From contig JAEMQE010000225.1 in NCBI GenBank assembly GCA_022758945.1, positions 1 through 14,208 of the forward strand: a stretch of DNA of 14,208 bases, written 5' to 3'. Shown in pieces: positions 1 through 6,985 of this stretch. Position 1 is the stretch's first letter. Every line of letters starts with the position of its first letter. The position numbers and the translations under genes were made by a program. This stretch comes from Lentimicrobium sp. (GTDB taxonomy: Bacteria; Bacteroidota; Bacteroidia; Flavobacteriales; Flavobacteriaceae). The notes under the pieces are model-generated. The model was not told the DNA's origin. It was given only the letters and a program-made list of their open reading frames with translations, and searched no databases.

Positions 1-80
1 AGTTTGATTTTATTTATTATATACATAAATCTAAAAGTTAATTTAATTAAAACACTAAGGTTATAAATTTAATAATTGAT

Positions 81-111
81 TATTTTTGACAAAAATTTAT
101 ATGTAAGTTTG
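81..111 (+). promoter_or_regulatory. Two TAnnTTTG boxes near the lptD start (candidate -7 elements)
   Basis: TATTTTTG (81-88) and TAAGTTTG (104-111) both match the Bacteroidota -7 consensus TAnnTTTG exactly. Neither has a TTG at the usual distance upstream: the TTG at 86-88 is only 15 bases from the second box. If the first box is used, translation could begin at the TTG at 109; if the second is used, only the TTG at 160 would lie within the transcript. In DNA this AT-rich the matches could be chance. Confidence 0.25.
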
Positions 112-2847
112 ACACGTCAAAAAACAAGCCATATTTTTACAAAAATAGCATTAAAACCTTTGAATACAAACTTATTTAATATCGTTTTATTATCAATTTT
201 CCTAACAATAGGATCTTGCAAAATATATTCCCAAGATATAAAGAAAAAAACGACAGCAATACCTGTCAAAAACCAAAAAGAAAGCCAAGTCTCTATTCCT
301 GAAAACACAAATAAATCAACTGCAAAAAAAGAAACCGATACTATTAAAAAAGACAGTATAAAAGTAAAGGTGTTTCTTGATGGTAAAGTAAAATACAAAT
401 CCGTGGATTATGCCCGAATTGACCAAAAGAAAAAACTTATTACGCTTTACGATAAAGCCGAACTCTATTATCAGGACATTGAGTTAAAATCGGGAATTAT
501 TGTAATGGATTATGAAAAAAATGAAGTGTATGCCGGCCGTATCAAAGATTCTACGGGTGCTTACACTCAATATCCAAATTTCAAACAAGGTGCAAATGTC
601 ATAGAACCAGACTCCATTCGCTTTAATTTTAAGACAAAAAAAGCATTAATTTGGAATTCGAGAACAGATCAGGGAGAATTTAAAGTAAAAGCTTCTATTA
701 CAAAAAAAGAAAATGATTCCGTATATTTCTTAAAAGGAGCACGATTCACCACTTCAAAAGATATAGACAACCCTGAATATTATTTCCAAACCAGTAAAGT
801 AAAATTTATTCCCGGCAAAAAAGTAGTCACTGGTGTCACCAATATGGTAATTGCTAATGTGCCAACTCCAATAGCATTACCATTTGCTTTTTTTCCCATG
901 AGTAAAGAAACTAGTGTTTCAGGAATATTATTACCCACTTATAATGATTCGAACACCAGAGGATTTTCATTGCAAAATGGTGGTTATTATTTTGCACTGA
1001 GTGACCGTTATGACTTAACCGTTTTGGGAGATTATTATACTAACGGAAGTTATGCCATGCGATTTGAATCCAGTTATGCCAAAAGATACAGCTATAGAGG
1101 AAATATCAACGTCAGATTCGAAAATTTAATTAACAGCGAAAGAGGTTATCCTGACTATTCAAAGCAAAAAATTTACAACATTCAATGGTCGCATTCGAAA
1201 GATTCTAAAGGAAGTCCAAATTCTAGTTTTTCTGCTTCGGTAAATATGGGAAGCAGCAAATATTATAAGCAATCAATCAATCAGGCGAATGTAGGATCCA
1301 ATTTGAATAATACATTAAGTTCGTCGGTTTCTTATAGTAAAACTTTTAATGGCAAGGTTGGGTCTAGGCTAGCTTTGTCAGCAACACATTCTCAAAACAC
1401 GCAAACTTCAGAAATCAACATGACATTGCCTGATTTACAATATAGTGTTGATAGAATTTATCCTTTTGTAGGTAAAGACGGAGTTAAAAAAGGTTTTTTT
1501 AAAAACATCAACTTACAGTATAATTTAAGTGGTAGAAACAGTTTTGTTACCACTGATTCCTTGTTCTTTAAACCTGAAATGTTTAATAATGCCAAAGTAG
1601 GAGTTCAGCAAAGCATTCCTGTAAGTACCAATTTCAAATTATTTAAATATTTCAGTGCCTCGACTGCTATGAATTATGAAGAAGTTTGGTATTTAAAAAC
1701 CATCCAAAGAGGATATGACACTAATCAAAGTAAAGTTATAGATCAAACGGTTAATGGTTTTGATGCCTTCAGAACCTATAATTTTTCAAGCAGTTTGGGA
1801 ACTACTATTTATGGAACATTTAATTTTGGCGAAAACAAAAAAATCAAATCAATTAGACATGTAATGCGTCCTTCGGTTTCCTATGGTTACACTCCAAGTT
1901 TTGAAAAATATTACGATACTTATGCTACTGATGCAAGCGGAACCATGACAAAAGATTACACCCGATTTGAAGGCGGAATTTTTGGAGCTCCGGGAAATAC
2001 CAATTCTAATATGCTTGGCTTTGATTTAAGCAATACATTTGAAGCAAAAGTTACAGACAAAGACAGCACAAAGGTCGAAGCGAAAAAAATTATGCTTCTT
2101 AACAATTTAAATTTTTCCACTAGCTATGATTTGAATGCTAATGGAAAAACTACATTGGCTTGGGCTCCAGTCAGAGTCAGCGGAGGAACACAACTATTTA
2201 ACAACAAGATGAATGTCAATTTTGGGACAACCTTAGACCCGTATGCCATTGATAATTCGGGCACCCGAATGAATGTCTATAACATAAACAATGGCGGCAG
2301 TTTGTTTAGAATGACAAGTGCCAATATGACTTTGAATTATTCTATTTCCAGCAAGGATATGGAAGCTAAAAAGAAAGATAAAAATAAACAAAGTCAAAGA
2401 AACGGTGGTCGCGATGATGATTTATTTGGAAGAAATACTATTGATGCTGCAAGAGGAAAAAGCCAATTTGATGAGGAAGAAGATAGCGGTGAAGATAAAA
2501 TTACGGAATTTTTTGCTTCAAAATTGCCTTGGGATATGACATTTGCCTATTCTCTTACTTATGGAAACAACAATCGTGAAAGTAAAATTACCGGAAATTC
2601 CATAATGGTTTCTGTCAATGCCGATTTGACTCCAAAATGGAAAGCAGGAGTCTCAACAGGTTATGATTTTGTACAAAATGGTGTTACCTACACCCAACTT
2701 CGTTTCGAAAGAGATTTGTTGAGCTGGAGAATGGATTTCAATTGGCAACCCTTTGGAACCCAATCAAACTGGAGCTTCTTTATCGGAATAAAATCCGGAG
2801 TATTAAGCGATATAAAGTATGACAAACGAAGTGCCAGCAACCGATAA
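109..2847 (+). CDS. lptD: Putative LPS-assembly outer-membrane protein LptD (Bacteroidota type)
   Basis: This is the outer-membrane beta-barrel of the Lpt pathway, expected to insert lipopolysaccharide into the outer leaflet. The frame runs unbroken to TAA at 2847. Counting from the earliest in-frame TTG (76), a hydrophobic export segment lies near residues 32-47. A lysine- and threonine-rich linker follows, then an OstA/LptA-like periplasmic region (about 95-290: FLDGKVKYKSVDYARID, then ELYYQDIELKSG). The long C-terminal part has alternating aromatic and polar strands typical of a barrel. A charged insert near residues 775-815 (KKKDKNKQ, DEEEDSGED) is probably a loop. About 910-920 residues fits the Bacteroidota form, which is longer than E. 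coli LptD. There is no ATG near the 5' end; in-frame TTG codons sit at 76, 109 and 160. I chose 109 because it leaves a basic stretch (TRQKTSHIFTK) before the hydrophobic core. ridA follows after 39 bases on the same strand. Family call firm, start uncertain. Confidence 0.85.
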   Translation: MTRQKTSHIFTKIALKPLNTNLFNIVLLSIFLTIGSCKIYSQDIKKKTTAIPVKNQKESQVSIPENTNKSTAKKETDTIKKDSIKVKVFLDGKVKYKSVDYARIDQKKKLITLYDKAELYYQDIELKSGIIVMDYEKNEVYAGRIKDSTGAYTQYPNFKQGANVIEPDSIRFNFKTKKALIWNSRTDQGEFKVKASITKKENDSVYFLKGARFTTSKDIDNPEYYFQTSKVKFIPGKKVVTGVTNMVIANVPTPIALPFAFFPMSKETSVSGILLPTYNDSNTRGFSLQNGGYYFALSDRYDLTVLGDYYTNGSYAMRFESSYAKRYSYRGNINVRFENLINSERGYPDYSKQKIYNIQWSHSKDSKGSPNSSFSASVNMGSSKYYKQSINQANVGSNLNNTLSSSVSYSKTFNGKVGSRLALSATHSQNTQTSEINMTLPDLQYSVDRIYPFVGKDGVKKGFFKNINLQYNLSGRNSFVTTDSLFFKPEMFNNAKVGVQQSIPVSTNFKLFKYFSASTAMNYEEVWYLKTIQRGYDTNQSKVIDQTVNGFDAFRTYNFSSSLGTTIYGTFNFGENKKIKSIRHVMRPSVSYGYTPSFEKYYDTYATDASGTMTKDYTRFEGGIFGAPGNTNSNMLGFDLSNTFEAKVTDKDSTKVEAKKIMLLNNLNFSTSYDLNANGKTTLAWAPVRVSGGTQLFNNKMNVNFGTTLDPYAIDNSGTRMNVYNINNGGSLFRMTSANMTLNYSISSKDMEAKKKDKNKQSQRNGGRDDDLFGRNTIDAARGKSQFDEEEDSGEDKITEFFASKLPWDMTFAYSLTYGNNNRESKITGNSIMVSVNADLTPKWKAGVSTGYDFVQNGVTYTQLRFERDLLSWRMDFNWQPFGTQSNWSFFIGIKSGVLSDIKYDKRSASNR

Positions 2848-2886
2848 ACAGATTCAGATTATATCAAAAATTTAATATATTCTTTT

Positions 2887-3267
2887 ATGAAAAAAATAAT
2901 TTTTACCGAAAAATCACCAGCTCCAATCGGACCTTATAATCAGGCTGTTCTTAAAGGAGATACTTTGTATACTTCGGGCCAAATCGCTATTAATCCAGCA
3001 ACTGGTGAATTAGTAACTTCAAGTATTGAAGCAGAGACTAAACAAGTTATGGAAAATATGAAAGCCGTTCTTGAGGCTGCAGGAATGACATTTGAAAATG
3101 TCGTAAAATCAACCATATTCATTATGAATATGAATGATTTTGCGAGCATAAATGCAGTTTACGGTTCATATTTCAACGAAAAAACCGCTCCCGCTCGTGA
3201 AACGGTTCAAGTGGCTTGCTTGCCAAAAAATTTAAATATCGAAATTTCTATGATTGCTGTTCTATAG
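2887..3267 (+). CDS. ridA: RidA family reactive intermediate/imine deaminase
   Basis: A small soluble cytoplasmic enzyme of the RidA (YjgF/YER057c/UK114) family. It hydrolyses reactive 2-aminoacrylate and related enamine/imine intermediates made by PLP enzymes, releasing a 2-keto acid and ammonia. The 126 residues match the usual family length. Hallmarks are visible: SPAPIGPYNQA at 10-20 with Tyr17, TSGQI at 29-33 with Ser30, the C-terminal PARETVQVACLP block with Arg104 (the residue that holds the substrate carboxylate), and Glu119 in NIEISM. These match the active-site set of E. coli RidA. The ATG at 2887 follows an A/T-rich leader without a Shine-Dalgarno site. It lies 39 bases after lptD on the same strand and is probably cotranscribed with it. 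Its last 20 bases overlap the 3' end of the convergent mgsA. Confidence 0.95.
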   Translation: MKKIIFTEKSPAPIGPYNQAVLKGDTLYTSGQIAINPATGELVTSSIEAETKQVMENMKAVLEAAGMTFENVVKSTIFIMNMNDFASINAVYGSYFNEKTAPARETVQVACLPKNLNIEISMIAVL

Positions 3268-3628
3268 CAATTGCATTCAAAAACAATTGTGCCGAAGCCT
3301 CATTTGTTGCTAATGGAACGTTGTGAACATCACAAACGCGAACTAACATATTCACATCAGATTCGTGTGCGTGACTGGATAAAGGGTCTTTAAAAAACAA
3401 TACCATTTTAGTCTTGCCTTCAGCAACTCTGGCTGCAATTTGCGCATCACCACCTTGTGGACCTGAAAGCATCTTTTTTACTTTTAAACCAACACTTTCA
3501 GCTTTTGCTCCTGTTGTTCCGGTGGCAATAAGTTTGATATTTTCGCTCATTAAAACAACCTTATTTTTGTTCAAAAACTGAACCATATCGGCTTTCTTCC
3601 CATCGTGAGCAATAATTGCTATCTCCAT
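3248..3628 (-). CDS. mgsA: Methylglyoxal synthase
   Basis: This enzyme converts dihydroxyacetone phosphate to methylglyoxal and phosphate, a bypass off lower glycolysis that recovers free phosphate when triose phosphates accumulate. At 126 residues it is a compact version of the family (E. coli 152); the difference is at both termini. Conserved elements are IAHDGKK at 6-12, the phosphate-binding ATGTTG at 35-40, SGPQGGDAQ with Asp61 (equivalent to the E. coli catalytic Asp71), and DPLSSHAHESDV with His88 and Asp91 (E. coli His98 and Asp101). NVPLATNEASA near the C-terminus is also typical. It lies downstream of the sugar kinase in the same direction, but a strong hairpin terminator stands between them, so it may need its own promoter or read-through. 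I see no convincing TAnnTTTG box in the short gap. Its end overlaps ridA tail to tail. Confidence 0.95.
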   Translation of the reverse strand: MEIAIIAHDGKKADMVQFLNKNKVVLMSENIKLIATGTTGAKAESVGLKVKKMLSGPQGGDAQIAARVAEGKTKMVLFFKDPLSSHAHESDVNMLVRVCDVHNVPLATNEASAQLFLNAIAIEQQS

Positions 3629-3654
3629 TTTGTTTGGTTAAAATGTTTATAAAA

Positions 3655-3680
3655 AAACCTGACATTTGAGTGTCAGGTTT
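3655..3680 (-). terminator. Rho-independent terminator after the sugar kinase gene
   Basis: A perfect 10-base inverted repeat, AAACCTGACA and TGTCAGGTTT, closes a 6-base loop. Read on the minus strand the stem runs directly into seven T residues. It sits 9 bases past the kinase stop codon and 26 bases before the mgsA start, so it should separate or attenuate transcription between the two. Confidence 0.85.
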
Positions 3681-3688
3681 GTCTTAGA

Positions 3689-4540
3689 TTATTTGTTTTT
3701 AATATGATAAGCAATCAGTCCGTCAATAGGCCTTCTTAAGACGTTACCTAATTTCATCTCATATTTATCAAAGGTTATTTGCAATTCATCCTTTAGGTAG
3801 AAAGCAATTGAACCAACGAAATGCACAGGAACTTCTTTACAGTTATCATATTGTCTTATGTAGTTTTTCACAAAAGATTTCATTCCTTTGAAAATGATTT
3901 TTTTACAAAATTCATGTTCTTTATTTTGAATGAGGAACTTTGCAAAAGTGGCTAAATAAGCATTTGGATTGGGCTCTTTGTATAATTTATTTTTGACATA
4001 ATCCGGATCTAAGTTATATTCTTTTTCAAATTCAGCAGCCAATTCCTTTGGCATTTTATTGAAATAATATTTTCGGATTAATTCTTTTCCAAAAACATTA
4101 CCACTACAATCATCCATTACAATATATCCAAGGGATTGTACTTTTTGATGCAAAACTTTGCCGTCAAAATAGCTACAGTTTGAACCTGTTCCAAGAATAC
4201 TTACGATAGCCTGTTCCCCTTTAGGAGTTGTTGCAAAAACTGCTGCATAGGTATCTTCTTGAACATCAACAATGGCATTTGTAAAATATTTTTGAAAAGC
4301 TTGAGAAAGCATAATTTTCATTCTTTCAGTACCACAACCGGCACCATAAAAGAAAAGGTGGGTGGCTTTGTCTTTGTTTTGTAAAATATCGAAACGATCA
4401 TTCAATCGCTCAATTATCTCATCTTCGTCAAGAATTTCAGGATTCAATCCTAAAGTTCTGGTAGTGAATAATATTTTTCCATCCTCGTCTATTGCAATCC
4501 AATCGGCTTTAGTAGAGCCACTATCAACTAATAATCTCAT
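3689..4540 (-). CDS. BadF/BadG/BcrA/BcrD-family sugar kinase, N-acetylglucosamine kinase-like
   Basis: An ASKHA-fold (actin/hexokinase-like) ATPase of the BadF/BadG/BcrA/BcrD family. The 283-residue single-domain form is the one usually described as N-acetylglucosamine kinase-like, which phosphorylates an amino sugar with ATP in the cytoplasm. Visible motifs are phosphate-1 VDSGSTKADW at 5-14, YGAGCG at 65-70, the adenosine/phosphate-2 region SILGTGSNCS at 114-123, and GYIVMDDCSGNVFGKEL at 138-154, where many relatives have GDEGSG. VGSIA at 242-246 is the C-terminal ATP-site glycine loop. The ATG at 4540 is the only sensible start. It lies downstream of the gapA terminator, in the same direction, with a 136-base gap, and has its own terminator 9 bases after the stop. 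Substrate cannot be read from sequence: GlcNAc, glucosamine or muramic-acid derivatives are possible. Confidence 0.8.
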   Translation of the reverse strand: MRLLVDSGSTKADWIAIDEDGKILFTTRTLGLNPEILDEDEIIERLNDRFDILQNKDKATHLFFYGAGCGTERMKIMLSQAFQKYFTNAIVDVQEDTYAAVFATTPKGEQAIVSILGTGSNCSYFDGKVLHQKVQSLGYIVMDDCSGNVFGKELIRKYYFNKMPKELAAEFEKEYNLDPDYVKNKLYKEPNPNAYLATFAKFLIQNKEHEFCKKIIFKGMKSFVKNYIRQYDNCKEVPVHFVGSIAFYLKDELQITFDKYEMKLGNVLRRPIDGLIAYHIKNK

Positions 4541-4628
4541 CTTTAATTTAATTTAGATCTTAGATTTTAGTCACGATAGCTACCGAGATTAAAAGCTAAA
4601 AAATGGTTGTTGTTTGGTTTGGTAAAAA

Positions 4629-4659
4629 AAATCCCGTAAGAATAAGTCTAACGGGATTT
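4629..4659 (-). terminator. Rho-independent terminator after gapA
   Basis: On the minus strand AAATCCCGT pairs with ACGGGATTT. The stem continues past one T:T mismatch through AGA/TCT to a 5-base loop, giving about 12 paired positions. An uninterrupted T run follows immediately. It starts 18 bases after the gapA stop and fits as the end of the pfkA-gapA transcript. Confidence 0.85.
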
Positions 4660-4676
4660 CATGTAAATATATGTAA

Positions 4677-5681
4677 TTATTTTAATCCTGAGATGTGTAC
4701 AGACAAATCAATTAATTTACTTGAATATCCGTATTCATTATCATACCAAGATACCAATTTGAAGAAAGTTGAATTTAAACCAATTCCAGCAGTAGAATCA
4801 ATTATTGAAGTTCTTTTATCAGAAATAAAATCTTGAGATACAACAGCATCTTCAGTGAATCCCATAATTCCTTTCATAGTAGTTTCAGATGCTAATTTTA
4901 ATGCAGCCATAATTTCTTCATAAGAAGTTTCTTTGGCCACTTTTACTGTTAAATCAACCACAGAAACGTCTACAGTAGGAACACGGAAAGACATACCAGT
5001 TAATTTTCCATTCAAATCAGGAATAACTTTTCCAACCGCTTTTGCTGCTCCAGTTGATTAAGGAATAATATTTACACTAGCTGCACGTCCGCCTCTCCAG
5101 TCTTTTCTAGAAGGTCCATCAGCTGTCATTTGAGTTGAAGTTGTAGCGTGAACTGTAGTCATCAAAGCCTCAACGATTCCAAAATTATCGTGAATCACTT
5201 TAGCCAAAGGAGCTAAACAGTTTGTTGTACAAGAAGCGTTAGAAACAACAAGATCAGAAGCTTTTGCAGTTTCGTGGTTTACTCCCATTACAAACATAGG
5301 TGCATCTGCAGATGGAGCAGAAATAATTACTTTTTTGGCACCACCTTTAATGTGTGCGCTTGCAGTTTCGATAGTTGTGAATATACCTGTACATTCAGCT
5401 ACTACATCAACATCAACTTCATTCCATTTTAAATCTGCAGGATTTCTTTCAGCAGTAATACGGATGTTTTTTCCGTTTACATACAATTTTCCTTCTTTTA
5501 CTTCTACTGTTCCGTTAAAACGACCGTGAACTGAATCATATTTTAATAAGTAAGCCAAGTGATCTACGTCTAATAAATCATTGATTGCTACTACTTCTAC
5601 ATTGTCTCTATTGAAAGATTCTCTAAAAACGATTCTTCCAATTCTTCCAAATCCGTTTATTCCTAATTTTACTTTTGACAT
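4677..5681 (-). pseudogene. gapA: Glyceraldehyde-3-phosphate dehydrogenase, interrupted by one in-frame TAA
   Basis: Type I GAPDH, which oxidises glyceraldehyde 3-phosphate to 1,3-bisphosphoglycerate with NAD and phosphate in glycolysis. The reading frame from ATG 5681 to TAA 4677 would give 334 residues, the normal length. The Rossmann motif INGFGRIGR is at 8-16, the catalytic loop SNASCTTNC has Cys151, and TTVHATTSTQ has His178. The motif DWRGGRAASVNIIP should continue into S/T-STGAAKAVGK. Codon 208, between IIP and STGAAK, is TAA (plus-strand TTA at 5058-5060). One base change from TCA (Ser) would make it, and the frame is otherwise unbroken with full conservation on both sides. As written, the product stops after 207 residues and lacks the rest of the catalytic domain, so it should be inactive. 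It may be a sequencing error, a recent mutation, or decay. pfkA lies 91 bases upstream in the same direction and a terminator follows. Confidence 0.9.
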
Positions 5682-5690
5682 TTTTTGTTT

Positions 5691-5718
5691 GCTTTTGGCT
5701 TTAAGCTTTTGGCTTTAA
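5691..5718. repeat. Two perfect 14-bp tandem copies upstream of gapA
   Basis: GCTTTTGGCTTTAA occurs twice head to tail, followed by a further GC. It lies about 10-37 bases before the gapA start codon, within the 91-base pfkA-gapA gap, so it would be in the leader of gapA if the pair is cotranscribed. Function unknown. Confidence 0.85.
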
Positions 5719-5772
5719 GCTGATTATAATTATTATTTAATTTATTTGTTTTTATTTGGCGAAAGCCTGCTT

Positions 5773-6759
5773 CTAAACAGACATAATTTCAGAAACACGA
5801 AGCAATTCTCTATCAATTTCCGTTTTTCCTTTGATTGCTTGTAACAATGGTGTAAGGGCTACTTTATCATTAAGCATTCCTACCATAAAATTTGATTTTC
5901 CTTCCAATAAAGATTCAACGGCTTTCACCCCTAATCTACTGGCAAGAACTCTATCATAACAAGAGGGTGCACCACCACGCTGCATATGTCCCAGAACAGA
6001 AACACGCACTTCATATTCTGGTAAATTAGCTTCAACATAATCTTTTAATTCGAAAACATTTTTACCAATTTTATCTCCTTCGGCAATAACCACGATGCTG
6101 GAAGATTTTCCTGCTGCTTTACTTTTTCGAAGTGATTCCACTAATCTTTCTAACCCCAAATCTTCTTCTGGAATTAAAATTTCTTCAGCTCCAGCTCCAA
6201 TTCCGGCATTCAATGCGATATGACCCGCATCACGACCCATAACTTCAACGAAGAATAATCTATTGTGTGAACTTGCTGTATCACGAATTTTATCGATACA
6301 TTCTACAACGGTATTTAAAGCAGTATCGTATCCTAAAGTATGACTCGTTCCGAAAATATCATTATCAATTGTTCCCGGAATTCCCATTACAGGAAATTTG
6401 AATTCTTTATTAAAAATTTCTGCTCCAGTAAAACTTCCGTCTCCACCGATAACCACAAAAGCGTCAATTTCAGCTTTAATTAGTTCTTCGTATGCTTTTT
6501 TACGACCTTCAATAGTCATAAACTCTTTTGAACGTGCTGATTTTAGGATAGTTCCTCCTTTATTGACAATGTTATGTACACTTCTTGGACCCATTTCTTT
6601 GAAGTCACCTTCAATCATTCCCTGATATCCTCTATATATTCCGACGCATTGTATGTTATGAAAAGCACAAGTTCGTACTACTGATCTAATTGCTGCATTC
6701 ATTCCTGGTGAATCTCCGCCTGAGGTAAGAACTGCAACCTTTTTTATTGTTTTTGGCAT
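5773..6759 (-). CDS. pfkA: ATP-dependent 6-phosphofructokinase
   Basis: This enzyme phosphorylates fructose 6-phosphate to fructose 1,6-bisphosphate using ATP, the committed step of glycolysis. It is cytoplasmic and usually tetrameric. The 328 residues fit the bacterial PfkA length. Motifs in order are TSGGDSPGMNAAIR at 12-25, RGYQGMI at 43-49, KGGTILKSARS at 67-77, VIGGDGSFTGA at 103-113, GIPGTIDNDIFGT at 126-138 with the catalytic Asp132, EVMGRDAGHIAL at 172-183, and LGHMQRGGAPS at 256-266. The GGDGS rather than GGDDT sequence marks the ATP-using rather than the pyrophosphate-using type. The ATG at 6759 gives the usual N-terminus with a short basic leader. It is the first gene of a same-strand run with gapA 91 bases downstream; the 226 bases before it should hold the promoter. 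Confidence 0.97.
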   Translation of the reverse strand: MPKTIKKVAVLTSGGDSPGMNAAIRSVVRTCAFHNIQCVGIYRGYQGMIEGDFKEMGPRSVHNIVNKGGTILKSARSKEFMTIEGRKKAYEELIKAEIDAFVVIGGDGSFTGAEIFNKEFKFPVMGIPGTIDNDIFGTSHTLGYDTALNTVVECIDKIRDTASSHNRLFFVEVMGRDAGHIALNAGIGAGAEEILIPEEDLGLERLVESLRKSKAAGKSSSIVVIAEGDKIGKNVFELKDYVEANLPEYEVRVSVLGHMQRGGAPSCYDRVLASRLGVKAVESLLEGKSNFMVGMLNDKVALTPLLQAIKGKTEIDRELLRVSEIMSV

Positions 6760-6985
6760 TATTTAAGTATTAAAAGTGTAAAATTAGCAAACATCCACCA
6801 CTTTTGAGGCCGTGTTATTAATAAATTAATAAAGTGGGGTAAATTCAAACGTTTTCGTTAATAAGTTTATTATAAATGAGAAAAGTTGTTATTAATTAAC
6901 AAATAAACGATTAAAATAATTAAGAAATTGGATTTGCTATTCAGAATATAAATAGTATTAGGTTGAGGGCAATCCTTTTAGTAGG
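6760..6985. other. AT-rich gap between tamB end and pfkA start
   Basis: No gene is seen here. The stretch must hold the pfkA promoter region (minus strand) and the end of the tamB transcript. I see no GC-rich stem with a T run that would be a convincing tamB terminator, and no exact TAnnTTTG box. Structures present are an AT-only dyad (TTATTAAT-AA-ATTAATAA at 6815-6832), a longer-range pair CCACTTT (6798-6804) with AAAGTGG (6831-6837), and the palindrome AAACGTTT at 6847-6854. Any of these could act in pfkA control, but none is compelling. Confidence 0.5.

Noticed and set aside
76..230. A lipobox (IGSC) suggesting LptD is a lipoprotein.
   Set aside because: A beta-barrel normally uses signal peptidase I, and cleavage after the nearby YSQ is at least as good. 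The cysteine match is weak.
117..398. A 93-residue hydrophobic open frame on the minus strand over the lptD 5' end.
   Set aside because: It is the complement of the LptD coding frame, which has clear family similarity; no independent support.
5058..5060. Recoding or read-through of the gapA TAA.
   Set aside because: TAA also ends other genes here (for example lptD and gapA itself), it is not a selenocysteine or pyrrolysine codon, and no recoding structure is evident.
6847..6854. AAACGTTT palindrome as a LacI-type operator controlling pfkA.
   Set aside because: The symmetry is only 8 bases and does not extend; no regulator gene is nearby. Chance is likely in AT-rich DNA.
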